Source of the DNA: 66-474 sp040388785
GTDB lineage: Bacteria; Pseudomonadota; Gammaproteobacteria; Xanthomonadales; Rhodanobacteraceae
Assembly (NCBI GenBank): GCA_040388785.1
Contig: JAZKBD010000044.1
Span: 1-64,000, forward strand
Length of the DNA stretch: 64,000 nucleotides
Direction of reading: 5' to 3'
The position numbers and the translations under genes were made by a program. The notes below the pieces were generated by a model. The model was not told the DNA's origin. It searched no databases and was given only the letters and a program-made list of their open reading frames with translations. Positions 8,388 to 16,799 of the stretch are shown in pieces; within the stretch, counting starts at the first letter, position 1; each line of letters opens with the position of its first letter.

Positions 8388-9545
8388 TTAGGGGTTTTGA
8401 CCCTCGACGCCTGCCTTTTCAGCGCGCGCCGCGTAAAACGCCGCGATGTAGCCATCCAGTGATTGCGATTCGATCGCGTCACGCAATTCGCGCATCAACG
8501 TGAGGTAATGATGCAGGTTGTGGATCGTCGCGAGCTGCGAGCCGAGGATTTCGCCGCAGCGGTCGAGGTGTCGCAGGTAAGCCCGCGAGAACCCGCCCGC
8601 GCAGGCGTAGCACGCGCAGCCTTCTTCGATCGGCCGAATGTCGCTCGCGAACTTCGCATTGCGGATGCGCAACGTACCTTCGCGCGTGAACAGGAAACCA
8701 TTGCGCGCGTGCCGGGTCGGCATCACGCAATCGAACATGTCGATGCCGCGGCGCACCGCTTCCACGATGTCTTCGGGACGCCCGACGCCCATCAGGTAGC
8801 GCGGCTTGTCGGCAGGCAAGCGCGGGCACGCTGATTCCAGCGTCGCGTTGCGTTCGGCTTCCGGCTCGCCCACCGCGAGGCCGCCCAGTGCGTAACCGTC
8901 GAAACCGATTTCGAGCAGGCCTTCCGCGGAATGCGCACGCAAGTCGTCGTGCACCCCGCCCTGCACGATCCCGAACAGCGCGTTGCGGTTGCCGAGTGCA
9001 TCGAATGCGCGTCGTGAACGCGCGGCCCAGCGCAACGACAGCTCCATCGATTCGCGCACCACGTCCGCGTCGACGGGCTTGCCATCGATTGTGTACGGCG
9101 TGCATTCGTCGAACGACATCACGATGTCGGAGTCGAGCACCGTCTGGATGCGCATGGATTCCTCGGGCGAGAGGAACACGCGCGAGCCATCGACGGGCGA
9201 GGCGAAGGTCACGCCTTCCTCGGTGAGCTTGCGGCGCTCGGCCAGCGAGAACACCTGGAAGCCGCCGGAGTCGGTGAGGATCGGCTTGTTCCAGCCGATG
9301 AAACGGTGCAGGCCGCCGAATTCGCCGATCACGTCCAGGCCGGGACGCAACCACAGATGGAACGTGTTGCCCAGGATGATTTTCGCGCCGACGTCATCCA
9401 GATCACGCGGCGTCATGGCCTTCACGGAACCGTACGTGCCGACCGGCATGAACGCCGGCGTTTCGATCACGCCGCGCGGCAGCGTGATGCGGCCGCGGCG
9501 GGCGGGACCAGCGGTGGCGAGCAATTCGAATTGCATCGCACTCAT
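8388..9545 (-). CDS. tgt: Queuine tRNA-ribosyltransferase
   Basis: 385 aa. The start at 9545 overlaps the queA stop by ATGA; the longer upstream frame is a queA shadow. The enzyme exchanges guanine-34 for preQ1 in tRNAs with GUN anticodons. Visible motifs: D-S-G-G-F-Q-V-F-S (catalytic region), F-D-E-C-T-P-Y, G-G-L-A-V-G-E and the zinc site C-x-C-x-x-C followed by the H of I-H-N-L near the C-terminus. In most gammaproteobacteria tgt is followed by yajC-secD-secF; here a broken membrane gene follows. Confidence 0.96.
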   Translation of the reverse strand: MSAMQFELLATAGPARRGRITLPRGVIETPAFMPVGTYGSVKAMTPRDLDDVGAKIILGNTFHLWLRPGLDVIGEFGGLHRFIGWNKPILTDSGGFQVFSLAERRKLTEEGVTFASPVDGSRVFLSPEESMRIQTVLDSDIVMSFDECTPYTIDGKPVDADVVRESMELSLRWAARSRRAFDALGNRNALFGIVQGGVHDDLRAHSAEGLLEIGFDGYALGGLAVGEPEAERNATLESACPRLPADKPRYLMGVGRPEDIVEAVRRGIDMFDCVMPTRHARNGFLFTREGTLRIRNAKFASDIRPIEEGCACYACAGGFSRAYLRHLDRCGEILGSQLATIHNLHHYLTLMRELRDAIESQSLDGYIAAFYAARAEKAGVEGQNP

Positions 9546-10582
9546 GCGCTGCGTTCTCCGGGAAACACCAGCATCGCATCGCCATACGAATAGAACCGGT
9601 AGCGCTGCTCGACCGCGTGCTTGTACGCCGACAGCACGAACTCGCGCCCGGCGAATGCCGACACCAGCATCAGCAGCGTCGATTCGGGCAGGTGGAAATT
9701 GGTGATCAGGCCGTCGATGCTGGTGATGCGATAACCGGGGAAGATGAAGATGCGGGTCTCCCCCGCGAATGGTTCGACCTCGCCACTTTTTCCGCGCGCG
9801 GCTTCGAGCGAACGCACCACGGTCGTGCCAACCGCGATCACGCGCCTGCCGTGCGCGCGCGTGTGGCGGATTTTCTCTACCAGTTCCGCACCGACGTTCA
9901 ACCATTCGCGGTGCATCTCGTGGTCTTCGATTTTCTCCTCGCGCACCGGCTGGAATGTTCCCGCGCCCACGTGCAACGTGACGTAGCCGAAATCCATGCC
10001 CCGCGCGCGCAATGCATCGAGCAACGGCGTGTCGAAGTGCAGCCCGGCCGTCGGTGCCGCGACGGCACCCGGCTGGCGCGCATACACCGTCTGGTAGCGT
10101 TCGCTGTCGCGTGCGTCGTCGGGCCGCGCAATGTAGGGCGGCAGCGGCATGTGGCCGATCCGCAGCAGCAGCTTTTCCAGCGGTTCGCTGCACTCGAAAC
10201 GCAGTTCGAAAAACTGGCCGTCGCGGCCGAGCACGCGTACCGGCGTGCCGTCGTCGAGTTCGATCAGCCCGCCCTCACGCGGTTTCTTGCTGACGCCCAG
10301 CATCGCCACGGCGGTGTGCGTTCCCGTGACGCGCTCGAGCATGATTTCGACCGCACCGCCGCTGGGCTTGCGGCCGAACAGGCGCGCCGGCAGCACGCGG
10401 GTGTCGTTGAACACCAGCAGATCGCCGCTGCGCAACAACTGCGGCAAATCATGAAAGGCGCGATCGCTCAATGCCTCATGCGCTGCATCCAGCACCAGCA
10501 GGCGACTGGCGCTGCGCTCAGGCAATGGTTGCTGCGCGATCAGATCGATCGGCAGGTCATAGTGGAAATCGGACTTCTTCAC
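9542..10582 (-). CDS. queA: S-adenosylmethionine:tRNA ribosyltransferase-isomerase
   Basis: 346 aa. It transfers the ribosyl moiety of SAM to preQ1-34 in tRNA, making epoxyqueuosine, the step after Tgt. It begins with the typical D-F-x-Y-D-L-P and contains L-V-F-N-D-T-R-V-L-P-A-R and T-A-G-L-H-F. First gene of the queA-tgt pair with a 4-nt overlap. The 79 nt upstream, to the VOC gene end, should hold its promoter; nothing specific is recognisable there. Confidence 0.96.
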   Translation of the reverse strand: MKKSDFHYDLPIDLIAQQPLPERSASRLLVLDAAHEALSDRAFHDLPQLLRSGDLLVFNDTRVLPARLFGRKPSGGAVEIMLERVTGTHTAVAMLGVSKKPREGGLIELDDGTPVRVLGRDGQFFELRFECSEPLEKLLLRIGHMPLPPYIARPDDARDSERYQTVYARQPGAVAAPTAGLHFDTPLLDALRARGMDFGYVTLHVGAGTFQPVREEKIEDHEMHREWLNVGAELVEKIRHTRAHGRRVIAVGTTVVRSLEAARGKSGEVEPFAGETRIFIFPGYRITSIDGLITNFHLPESTLLMLVSAFAGREFVLSAYKHAVEQRYRFYSYGDAMLVFPGERSA

Positions 10583-10661
10583 GACTTCATTCGATGATGC
10601 GGCGGTTCATTATCGCCGATCGATGCCGGCAACCGCGTTTTGCGACGTACATCGAACAAAC

Positions 10662-11030
10662 TCAGACCGCCAGTTGCGTGGCGACTTGCCAGAGATTGCC
10701 CCAGCGGTCCTCGACCGTGGCACGCCTATCGCCCCACGGCGTCGCAGCCGGTGGATCGATCACACACACTCCGCGAGCGACAGCCTTGGCAAAAGTGGCG
10801 TCGACATCCGGCACGTATACATACAGACATGCAGGAAACACGGGACGGACTCCACCACCATCACTGATCATCACGATCGAATCGCCGATCCGCAGCTCGC
10901 TGGGCCGGCCCACCTGGTATTCGCCTTCCGCTTCAAAAACATCCTTGAGAAAGGCGATGAGGCCCTCGACGTCACGATGGAAGATCCGCACCGTGATCGT
11001 CGATCTGCCGGATGGCTGGAACTTTTTCAA
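10662..11030 (-). CDS. VOC-family (glyoxalase/bleomycin-resistance fold) protein
   Basis: 122 aa if translation starts at TTG 11030, which has a weak GGAGA 8 nt upstream; no ATG lies in frame between the response-regulator stop (11050) and the first beta-strand, and the longer frame is a shadow of that gene. One VOC module: T-I-T-V-R-I-F strand, I-G-D-S-I-V-M-I-S-D, Y-V-Y-V-P-D-V-D-A-T and G-D-R-R-A-T-V-E-D-R-W-G-N-L-W near the C-terminus, the last typical of PhnB/YhjH-like VOC proteins. Function unknown; it follows the DesKR-type genes by 19 nt and is probably co-transcribed. Confidence 0.78.
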   Translation of the reverse strand: MKKFQPSGRSTITVRIFHRDVEGLIAFLKDVFEAEGEYQVGRPSELRIGDSIVMISDGGGVRPVFPACLYVYVPDVDATFAKAVARGVCVIDPPAATPWGDRRATVEDRWGNLWQVATQLAV

Positions 11031-11049
11031 TGGCGTGTCTCCGCGATGT

Positions 11050-11652
11050 TCAAAGCCAGCCTTTCTGCCGCGCCAGCCGATAGGCCTCGATGCGGTTGGC
11101 AACGCCCAGTTTGCCGATCGCCTCGGACAGGTAATTGCGCACGGTGCCGTGCGACAGGTTGAGCTTGGCCGCGATGTCGCCGGCGCTCTGCCCCTCGCCC
11201 GCAAGCCGCAGCACCTGGCGCTCGCGGTCGTTCAATGGATCGGCTTCCGTCCACGCTTCCAGCGCCAGTTCCGGGTCGATCGCGCGGCCGCCGCGATGCA
11301 CCAGCCGCAATGAATCCGCGAGTTTTTCGGCCGGCGCGTCCTTCAGCAGGTAACCGGACACGCCCGCGTCCAGCGCGCGGCGCAGGTAGCCAGACCGCGC
11401 GAACGTCGTCACGATCACGACCTTGATCGGCAACTCGTGGCGCTGGATGCGTTGCGCGAGTTCCAGACCGGTCAGGCCCGGCATCTCGATATCGGAAATC
11501 AGGATGTCCGGTTTCAGGCGTTGCATCTCGCGCCACGCGGATTCGCCGTCGGCGACCGAACCCAGCACCTCGATGTCCGGTTCCAGCGCCAGCAGCGCGG
11601 CCAGCGCGCCGCGCACCATCGCCTGGTCCTCCGCGAGCATCACGCGCATCAT
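11050..11652 (-). CDS. NarL/LuxR-family response regulator (DesR-like)
   Basis: 200 aa. Receiver domain ~2-120 with phospho-acceptor Asp in I-L-I-S-D-I-E-M-P, followed by a LuxR-type HTH (L-N-D-R-E-R-Q-V-L-R-L-A-G-E-G and H-G-T-V-R-N-Y-L-S-E-A). The start overlaps the kinase stop by ATGA, so it is the cognate partner of that kinase. The order and domain types match DesK-DesR systems (membrane fluidity sensing in Bacillus), but no desaturase or ABC transporter is adjacent, so the signal and targets are unknown. Confidence 0.9.
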   Translation of the reverse strand: MMRVMLAEDQAMVRGALAALLALEPDIEVLGSVADGESAWREMQRLKPDILISDIEMPGLTGLELAQRIQRHELPIKVVIVTTFARSGYLRRALDAGVSGYLLKDAPAEKLADSLRLVHRGGRAIDPELALEAWTEADPLNDRERQVLRLAGEGQSAGDIAAKLNLSHGTVRNYLSEAIGKLGVANRIEAYRLARQKGWL

Positions 11653-12905
11653 GCGTGGCCGCCTGCGCGCTGCGCCAGCGGCACCACGTTGGCGCCGGGG
11701 GATTTCGCCGACGGCGGGTCCACCGCGGCGGCCGCCGGCAGCGGCAATGCCACTTCGATGCTGGTGCCACGCCCGCGCGGCGATTCGATCGCGAGCGTGC
11801 CGCCGCGCGCCTCGATGCGTTCGCGCATGCCGGTGAGCCCATTGCCGCGTTCGTTGACGCCGCCCCGGCCATCATCGCGCACGCGCATCACCACGCGCTC
11901 GGCGCCGGTGATCACGGTCACCTCGACGCGGTTGGCGCGTGCATGCCGCTGAATGTTGGTGACGGCTTCGCGCAGCACCAGCGCCAGGCAGGTCTCCACA
12001 TCGACGGGCAGCGCCTGCGGATCGTGCCAGTACTCCATCTGCACGCCGGCCGCCTCCAGCAGCAGGCGCGCGGATGCGAGTTCCGCCGCCATCGCCGCGG
12101 CGCGGATGCCGCTGACCGCGCTGCGCACCTGCGACAGCGCTTCGCGCGCCACGCGCGCGACGTCGGCCATTTCGCGATGCGCGGCGGACGGATCGCGTTC
12201 GATCAGGCGTCCGGCAAGCTCCGACTTCAGGGCCACCATCGACAAGGTGTGTCCCAACAAGTCGTGCAGGTCGCGGCCGATGCGTTCGCGTTCTGCGCTG
12301 GCGGCAAGCCGGCGCACCTCGTCCATCGACAGCCGCAAGTCGGCGCGATGCCGCCGCTGGATGCGGTCGGTGATGATCAGGCCCGCAATGATCGGGCACA
12401 GGATCCAGACATTGATCAGAGACTGCCAGTTGTACCCGAGCCAGAACCACTCGAATCCTGGCAACGGGCGCCGAAGAAGGCCGAGAANNNNNNNNNNAGC
12501 CACGACCATCGCCAGCACGAGCGCACCGGACTTGCGCGGGCTGCCCGACGCGGCCGCCACCGAACAGGCATAGATGAGGTAGGTGAGGGCAAAAGGATTG
12601 AGCGGCGTAACCCCCATGCCGATGACGAGAATTGCCAGCGCGCACCAGACGATGTGCCGCCGCGGACACAGATGCGCGCCGACATACACCAGCATGAAAA
12701 CCGGCAGGCTGAGCATGGTCGCCCAGAGCCAATGCGGGAAATGCGCGAAATCTTTGGCGTCGAAGAAGAACGCGGGCCCGAACAGCCACACCAGCCATAC
12801 CAGCCACACCCACGGCGTGACACGTCCATACCAGCCGCGGGCGTCCTGCATCGCCATGCACAGGGACGAATCGGGCGCCGCCTTGAATATCACTTGCCAG
12901 CTCAT
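11649..12905 (-). CDS. DesK-type sensor histidine kinase (contains assembly gap)
   Basis: About 418 codons including four that span a 10-N gap at 12488-12497. The chosen start is ATG 12905 (M-S-W-Q); ATG 12851 is an alternative. The N-terminal half has about five membrane segments (Trp-rich first helix V-W-L-V-W-L-V-W-L-F). The HisKA_3 dimerisation site reads E-R-I-G-R-D-L-H-D-L-L-G-H with the phospho-His, followed by an HATPase with N-I-Q-R-H-A and D-D-G-R-G-G. Both sides of the gap remain in one frame, but true gap length is unknown, so the sequence around ~residue 137-140 is unreliable. Confidence 0.85.
   Translation of the reverse strand: MSWQVIFKAAPDSSLCMAMQDARGWYGRVTPWVWLVWLVWLFGPAFFFDAKDFAHFPHWLWATMLSLPVFMLVYVGAHLCPRRHIVWCALAILVIGMGVTPLNPFALTYLIYACSVAAASGSPRKSGALVLAMVVAXXXXLGLLRRPLPGFEWFWLGYNWQSLINVWILCPIIAGLIITDRIQRRHRADLRLSMDEVRRLAASAERERIGRDLHDLLGHTLSMVALKSELAGRLIERDPSAAHREMADVARVAREALSQVRSAVSGIRAAAMAAELASARLLLEAAGVQMEYWHDPQALPVDVETCLALVLREAVTNIQRHARANRVEVTVITGAERVVMRVRDDGRGGVNERGNGLTGMRERIEARGGTLAIESPRGRGTSIEVALPLPAAAAVDPPSAKSPGANVVPLAQRAGGHA
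12488..12497. other. Assembly gap (10 Ns)
   Basis: Ten undetermined bases inside the DesK-type kinase, within the membrane domain. A run of exactly ten Ns is often a scaffolding placeholder rather than a measured length, so missing sequence may be longer. Confidence 0.97.
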
Positions 12906-12939
12906 GGGTGCATGGTACGCGTTCGGGGTCATGCCGGCG

Positions 12940-13533
12940 TCACCACACGTACGGCACGAACCGCCGCGTGCGTTGCATGTAGTCACGGTACGGCTGGCCG
13001 ATGCCTTCGCACAACGCGCGTTCCTCGACGCGCACCCGATATTCGTAACCTGTCAGGGTCCCCAGCACGACCAGCACGAGACTGAGCCAGTTGGTCATCG
13101 CAAGTCCCAGGCCCAGGACCGTCACCATCGCGCCGGTGTAGGAAGGATGACGGATCAGCCGGTACGGCCCCGCATCGACCACGTACTGGCCGGCACGCGT
13201 CGCCACGCTGCGGGTAAAGAACCTGCCCAGCACCTTGATTGCGTACCAGCGGAACGCCGCGCCTGCCAGCATCAGCACGATGCCCGTCCAGAACACCGCC
13301 GGCTGCTGCCAGGCAATCGTCGCCGCCGGCACGCCGAAGGCTACGGTGAACGCGATGAATATGCCGACGAACATCGACACCATGATGAGCGCGTAGGAAC
13401 CGCGGTCGCGACGTTGCGCGCCCTTTTCGGGATTCTGGAAAAACGTGCCGACCCATTCCGGCGCGTAGCAAATCACCAATGCGACGTCGAGCGCGATCCA
13501 GTAGAAATGTTCCTGCGCGATCAATGCAATCAT
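12940..13533 (-). CDS. Isoprenylcysteine carboxyl methyltransferase-family membrane protein
   Basis: 197 aa from the ATG at 13533; an upstream in-frame ATG at 13599 adds an unconvincing His/Arg-rich stretch. About five membrane segments, then the signature R-A-G-Q-Y-V-V-D-A-G-P-Y-R-L-I-R-H-P-S-Y-T-G and a C-terminal E-E-R-A-L-C-E-G-I-G-Q-P-Y-R-D-Y motif, both typical of ICMT/PEMT-like SAM-dependent methyltransferases. The bacterial substrate is unknown, perhaps a lipid or small hydrophobic acceptor. It ends 34 nt before the kinase start and may be the first gene of that operon. Confidence 0.8.
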   Translation of the reverse strand: MIALIAQEHFYWIALDVALVICYAPEWVGTFFQNPEKGAQRRDRGSYALIMVSMFVGIFIAFTVAFGVPAATIAWQQPAVFWTGIVLMLAGAAFRWYAIKVLGRFFTRSVATRAGQYVVDAGPYRLIRHPSYTGAMVTVLGLGLAMTNWLSLVLVVLGTLTGYEYRVRVEERALCEGIGQPYRDYMQRTRRFVPYVW

Positions 13534-13754
13534 GTGCGGCTTCCCGAACCGATGAACCCGATGCCGCACATTCTGCGTCGATGTCCCGGCCGCGCCCATT
13601 CGCGGTCGTCAAACGTCGCGTGTGACAGCCGTCATGCCGCACCCCACGGGGTTACGCCGCGCCGGACCGCCTGCTAGAATCACGGGACGTTTTCTTTTCC
13701 GCGTTAACTACTTACGGGCGATGTCGCGTCGACAGCGCCGCGCCGGAGGCTCCC
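13534..13754. promoter_or_regulatory. Divergent promoter region ICMT-like/aminotransferase
   Basis: A 221-nt divergent spacer. A TAGAAT -10-like hexamer lies at ~13674-13679 towards the aminotransferase, and a good Shine-Dalgarno (CCGGAGG) sits just upstream of its ATG at 13755. No riboswitch or operator is recognisable. Confidence 0.4.
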
Positions 13755-15260
13755 ATGAAATCCATCGACATGCTGCGCGAGTTGCGCAACCACGGCGGCA
13801 AGATCCGCACCCACGGGCTGGACGATGCCACCATCGAGCGCTTCGCCGGGCAGGATGCCGACCTCGCGGGCGCGATCGCCGACGCGCATGCCGCGTTCAC
13901 GCAACTGAAGACGGCGCAGCCCGAAGTGCTGGGTATGGACGAGGACAAGCAACTGCACGCGGTGCAGTCCGGCTTCGTCAACTTCTATCCCGATGACGCG
14001 GTATGCCCGTTCGTCGCGCTGGCCGCGCGCGGCGCGTGGATCGTCACCCTGAAGGGCGCGGTGCTGTACGACTGCGGCGGTTACGGCATGCTCGGCTTCG
14101 GCCACAACCCGCCGGCGGTGATGAAGGCACTGGCCAGGCCGCAGGCGATGGCCAACGTGATGACGCCTTCGCTGGCGCAGCATGCCTTCACCGAAGCGCT
14201 GCGCAAGGAGATCGGCCATCACGCCGGCAAGCATCCGTTCGCGAAGTTCATGTGCCTCAACTCGGGGTCCGAAGCGGTGACGCTGGCCGCGCGCATCGCC
14301 GACGTCAACGCCAAGCTGATGACCGATGCCGGCGCGAAATACGCCGGCCGCACCATCAAGCGCCTGGTCGTGAAGGGCGCCTTCCACGGCCGCACCGAGC
14401 GTCCGGCGCTGTATTCGGATTCCTCGCGCAAGGCCTACGTCAACAACCTCGCCAGCTTCCGCGACGAGCATTCCGTGATCGCGATCGATCCGTACGACGT
14501 GGCCGCATTGCGCCGCGCCTTCGACGAGGCCGAAAAGAACGGCTGGTTCTTCGAGGCGATGTTCCTGGAACCCGTGATGGGCGAAGGCGACCCCGGCCGC
14601 GCCGTCAGCACCGAGTTCTACGCCGCCGCGCGCGAACTGACCGAGGCGCACGGCTCGCTGCTGCTGGTCGATTCGATCCAGGCCGGTCTGCGCGCGCACG
14701 GCGTGCTGTCGGTCGTGGATTACCCCGGCTTCGAGAAGCTGCCGGCGCCGGACATGGAAACCTATTCCAAGGCGCTCAACGGCGGGCAATTCCCGCTGTC
14801 GGTGCTGGCCGTCAACGACCGCGCCGCGGGCCTGTACAAGAAGGGCATCTACGGCAACACCATGACCGGCAATCCGCGCGCGCTCGATATCGCCTGCGCG
14901 GTGCTGGCGGAGATCACGCCCGAACTGCGCGCGAACATCCGCACGCGCGGCCCCGAACTGGTGAAGAAGCTCTCCGCGCTCAAGGACGAACTGGGCGGCC
15001 TGATCACCAAGGTGCAGGGCACCGGCCTGCTGCTCTCGTGCGAACTGGCGCCGCAGTTCAAGTGCTTCGGCGCGGATTCGATCGAGGAATACATGCGCGA
15101 GCGCGGCATCAACGTGATCCACGGCGGCACCAATTCGCTGCGTTTCACCCCGCACTTCAGCATCAACGAAGCCGAGGTGGACCTGCTGGTGGCGCACGTG
15201 CGCGAAGCGCTGAAGCACGGGCCGCGGCAGGCGGTCGAAGCCAAGCGCGCCGCGGCATAA
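13755..15260 (+). CDS. Class III PLP-dependent aminotransferase
   Basis: 501 aa, longer than most class III enzymes (~430-460) because of an N-terminal extension of about 60 residues. Core features: L-N-S-G-S-E-A-V-T-L-A-A-R (PLP phosphate loop), L-L-V-D-S-I-Q-A-G-L-R-A-H-G (the Asp that contacts the pyridine N) and Y-S-K-A-L-N-G-G-Q-F-P (Schiff-base Lys). The family includes ornithine, lysine and gamma-aminobutyrate aminotransferases; sequence alone does not fix the amino donor and the gene is isolated from any pathway here. Confidence 0.85.
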   Translation: MKSIDMLRELRNHGGKIRTHGLDDATIERFAGQDADLAGAIADAHAAFTQLKTAQPEVLGMDEDKQLHAVQSGFVNFYPDDAVCPFVALAARGAWIVTLKGAVLYDCGGYGMLGFGHNPPAVMKALARPQAMANVMTPSLAQHAFTEALRKEIGHHAGKHPFAKFMCLNSGSEAVTLAARIADVNAKLMTDAGAKYAGRTIKRLVVKGAFHGRTERPALYSDSSRKAYVNNLASFRDEHSVIAIDPYDVAALRRAFDEAEKNGWFFEAMFLEPVMGEGDPGRAVSTEFYAAARELTEAHGSLLLVDSIQAGLRAHGVLSVVDYPGFEKLPAPDMETYSKALNGGQFPLSVLAVNDRAAGLYKKGIYGNTMTGNPRALDIACAVLAEITPELRANIRTRGPELVKKLSALKDELGGLITKVQGTGLLLSCELAPQFKCFGADSIEEYMRERGINVIHGGTNSLRFTPHFSINEAEVDLLVAHVREALKHGPRQAVEAKRAAA

Positions 15261-15505
15261 TTGCCGTCCCTGGCACCGCCCTGCACGTCCATGTGCAGGA
15301 CTTTCAACAAAGGCAAACGCGAGCCTGTCGAACCGTGATCGCGGCAGGCTCACTAACGCTCCTCTAACACGACGCCCACCGGCACCTGAATCGCCTTGCG
15401 CGGTTCGGGTATTGGTGGGCGCACATTTATTCCGCGTCACATACCCGGGGGTATAGTTCGCAGCGCCGGCAACTGCCGGTAGCGATTTCCACCAGGAGAG
15501 AAATC
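15261..15505. promoter_or_regulatory. Intergenic region with hairpins and CsoR-like palindrome before psiF
   Basis: A 245-nt spacer. Hairpin CCTGCAC/GTGCAGG (15280-15299) may end the aminotransferase transcript. A second inverted repeat GAGCCTG/CAGGCTC (15321-15351) and a third GCCCACC/GGTGGGC (15374-15420) follow. The palindrome ATACCCGGGGGTAT (15441-15454) overlaps a possible promoter, TTCCGC (15430-15435) and TATAGT (15452-15457), spaced 16 nt. It resembles operators of CsoR/RcnR metal-sensing repressors, which are G/C-tract palindromes flanked by TA. RBS AGGAGAG precedes the start. Confidence 0.5.
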
Positions 15506-15844
15506 ATGCGGATCCGTAACTCGATGTTGGCGCTGGGCCTGAGCCTCGGCGCGCTGGCGGCCGCCCCGGCTTTTGCCATGGGCGCGCAAGCCGCTTCGTC
15601 GGCCAAGCCGATGACCGCGCAGCAGCAGAAGATGGCCAGCTGCAGCCACGAGTCCAAGGGCATGAAGGGCGACGCGCACAAGAAGTTCATGAGCGATTGC
15701 CTGCACGGAAAGACCGACACGGCAGCCACCGCCGCCAAGCCGACGCAGCAGGACAAGATGAAGTCCTGCAATGCCGATGCCAAGGCCAAGGCACTCAAGG
15801 GCGCCGAACGCAAGACCTTCATGAGCACCTGCCTCAAGGGCTGA
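15506..15844 (+). CDS. psiF: PsiF-repeat exported protein
   Basis: 112 aa. A signal peptide (L-A-L-G-L-S-L-G-A-L-A-A-A-P-A-F-A) is followed by two PsiF repeats, each with a Q-x-K-M-x-S-C-x-x-x-x-K-x-x-x-L/M-K-G and K-x-F-M-S-x-C-L pattern and two Cys. Periplasmic; in E. coli psiF is induced by phosphate starvation, but the biochemical role is unknown. Here no pho genes are near, and the promoter carries a CsoR-like palindrome. Monocistronic with a strong terminator. Confidence 0.85.
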   Translation: MRIRNSMLALGLSLGALAAAPAFAMGAQAASSAKPMTAQQQKMASCSHESKGMKGDAHKKFMSDCLHGKTDTAATAAKPTQQDKMKSCNADAKAKALKGAERKTFMSTCLKG

Positions 15845-15870
15845 TCAGCATCGGCCGACGCAACGAAAAA

Positions 15871-15896
15871 CGCCCGGCACACGCCGGGCGTTTTTT
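15871..15896 (+). terminator. Rho-independent terminator after psiF (probably bidirectional)
   Basis: Perfect 8-bp stem CGCCCGGC/GCCGGGCG (15871-15878 and 15883-15890), 4-nt loop, followed by six T and preceded by five A. It lies between psiF and the convergent yqaA-type gene and can serve both strands. Confidence 0.9.
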
Positions 15897-15921
15897 CATG
15901 CGCGAAAGCAAGGCGCGACGA

Positions 15922-16524
15922 TCAGTGCAGCCACCACCACAGCAGCAGCGCGGCCACGATCGCGACGATCGCCCAGCCAATGATCTCGATGTACTTGTGC
16001 AGCAGCTTTTCGGCGCGTTCGCCGCCCAGCCGGATCAGGCCCGCGACCAGGAACACGCGCTTGCCGCGGCCCACTGCGATGCCGCCGAGGAACGGCAGGA
16101 TCGGCATGCCGACGATGCCGCAGGCCCAGCTTGCGACTTTCATCGGGATCGGCACGAAACCCGCCGCGACCAGCAGCCAGAATGCTTTCCACGGATGCGC
16201 CTTCGCATCCGCCCCGAGCGTATGCACCAGCGATTCGAGATGCGGCAACCAGCCCATTTGCGCGAGCAGCGGCTTCACCACGTCGAAGGCATAGTGGCCC
16301 AGTGCGTAGCCGACCAGCGAACCCAGCAGCGAAACGAACAGGCTGAGCGACGCGAACTGCCACCATCTGCGCGGGCGCGCCAGCGTCATCGGCGCCAGCA
16401 TGATTTCCGGTGCGACCGGGAAGATGAAAGCTTCGACGAAACTCAGCAGCGCGAGGCCGACATCGGCGCGCGGCTTCGCGGCCCACTCGATGGCTTTTTC
16501 GTAGAGCGGACGGAAGAGTTTCAT
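15922..16524 (-). CDS. YqaA/DedA-superfamily inner membrane protein
   Basis: 200 aa from ATG 16524 (an upstream in-frame ATG at 16554 is less likely). Several membrane segments; motifs F-V-E-A-F-I-F-P-V-A-P-E-I and G-F-V-P-I-P-M-K-V-A-S-W-A-C-G match the VTT/SNARE-associated (DedA, YqaA) fold. DedA-type proteins are implicated in lipid-carrier or lipid translocation and envelope homeostasis. Last gene of the pyrG-to-yqaA series; presence next to pcm is usual in this order. Confidence 0.85.
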   Translation of the reverse strand: MKLFRPLYEKAIEWAAKPRADVGLALLSFVEAFIFPVAPEIMLAPMTLARPRRWWQFASLSLFVSLLGSLVGYALGHYAFDVVKPLLAQMGWLPHLESLVHTLGADAKAHPWKAFWLLVAAGFVPIPMKVASWACGIVGMPILPFLGGIAVGRGKRVFLVAGLIRLGGERAEKLLHKYIEIIGWAIVAIVAALLLWWWLH

Positions 16525-16799
16525 GCTGACGGTACGCGCATCTTCAACCCTCAAGCTCCGTCATTCCGGCGACTGCGAGCGCAGCGAGCGAACGCCGAAG
16601 GCGGCCCGAAGGGCGAGCGCGTAGCGCGAGTAAAGCCGGAATCCATTTTTTGTTTCTGAAAAAAGCAAGATGGATGACGCGCCGCTCCTGCGGCGCGCCC
16701 TTCGGCCATCGGCTTCGCCGATGTTCGCTCCGGCATCCTGCCTTCGCAGTCCGGCCTGCGCCGGGACGACGATCAAGAGCAATATCGCTCCAGGCGTGT
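16525..16799. repeat. Intergenic GTCAT-type palindromic repeats
   Basis: A 275-nt spacer between pcm and yqaA filled with repeat-like sequence. GTCATTCCGGCG near 16560 and AAGCCGGAATCCATTTTT near 16634 form one arm set; AGATGGATGACG (~16670) and GTCCGGCCTGCGCCGGGACGACGA (~16750-16774) form another. Between them are degenerate G-C-G-A-G-C-G tracts. It is a scrambled or compound copy of the family seen cleanly at 20151, 21119, 31978 and 35539. No gene. Confidence 0.7.

Noticed and set aside
8388..10193. 601-codon frame that appears to fuse extra sequence to Tgt
   Set aside because: The N-terminal ~216 codons are a queA shadow; Tgt starts at 9545 with an ATGA overlap.
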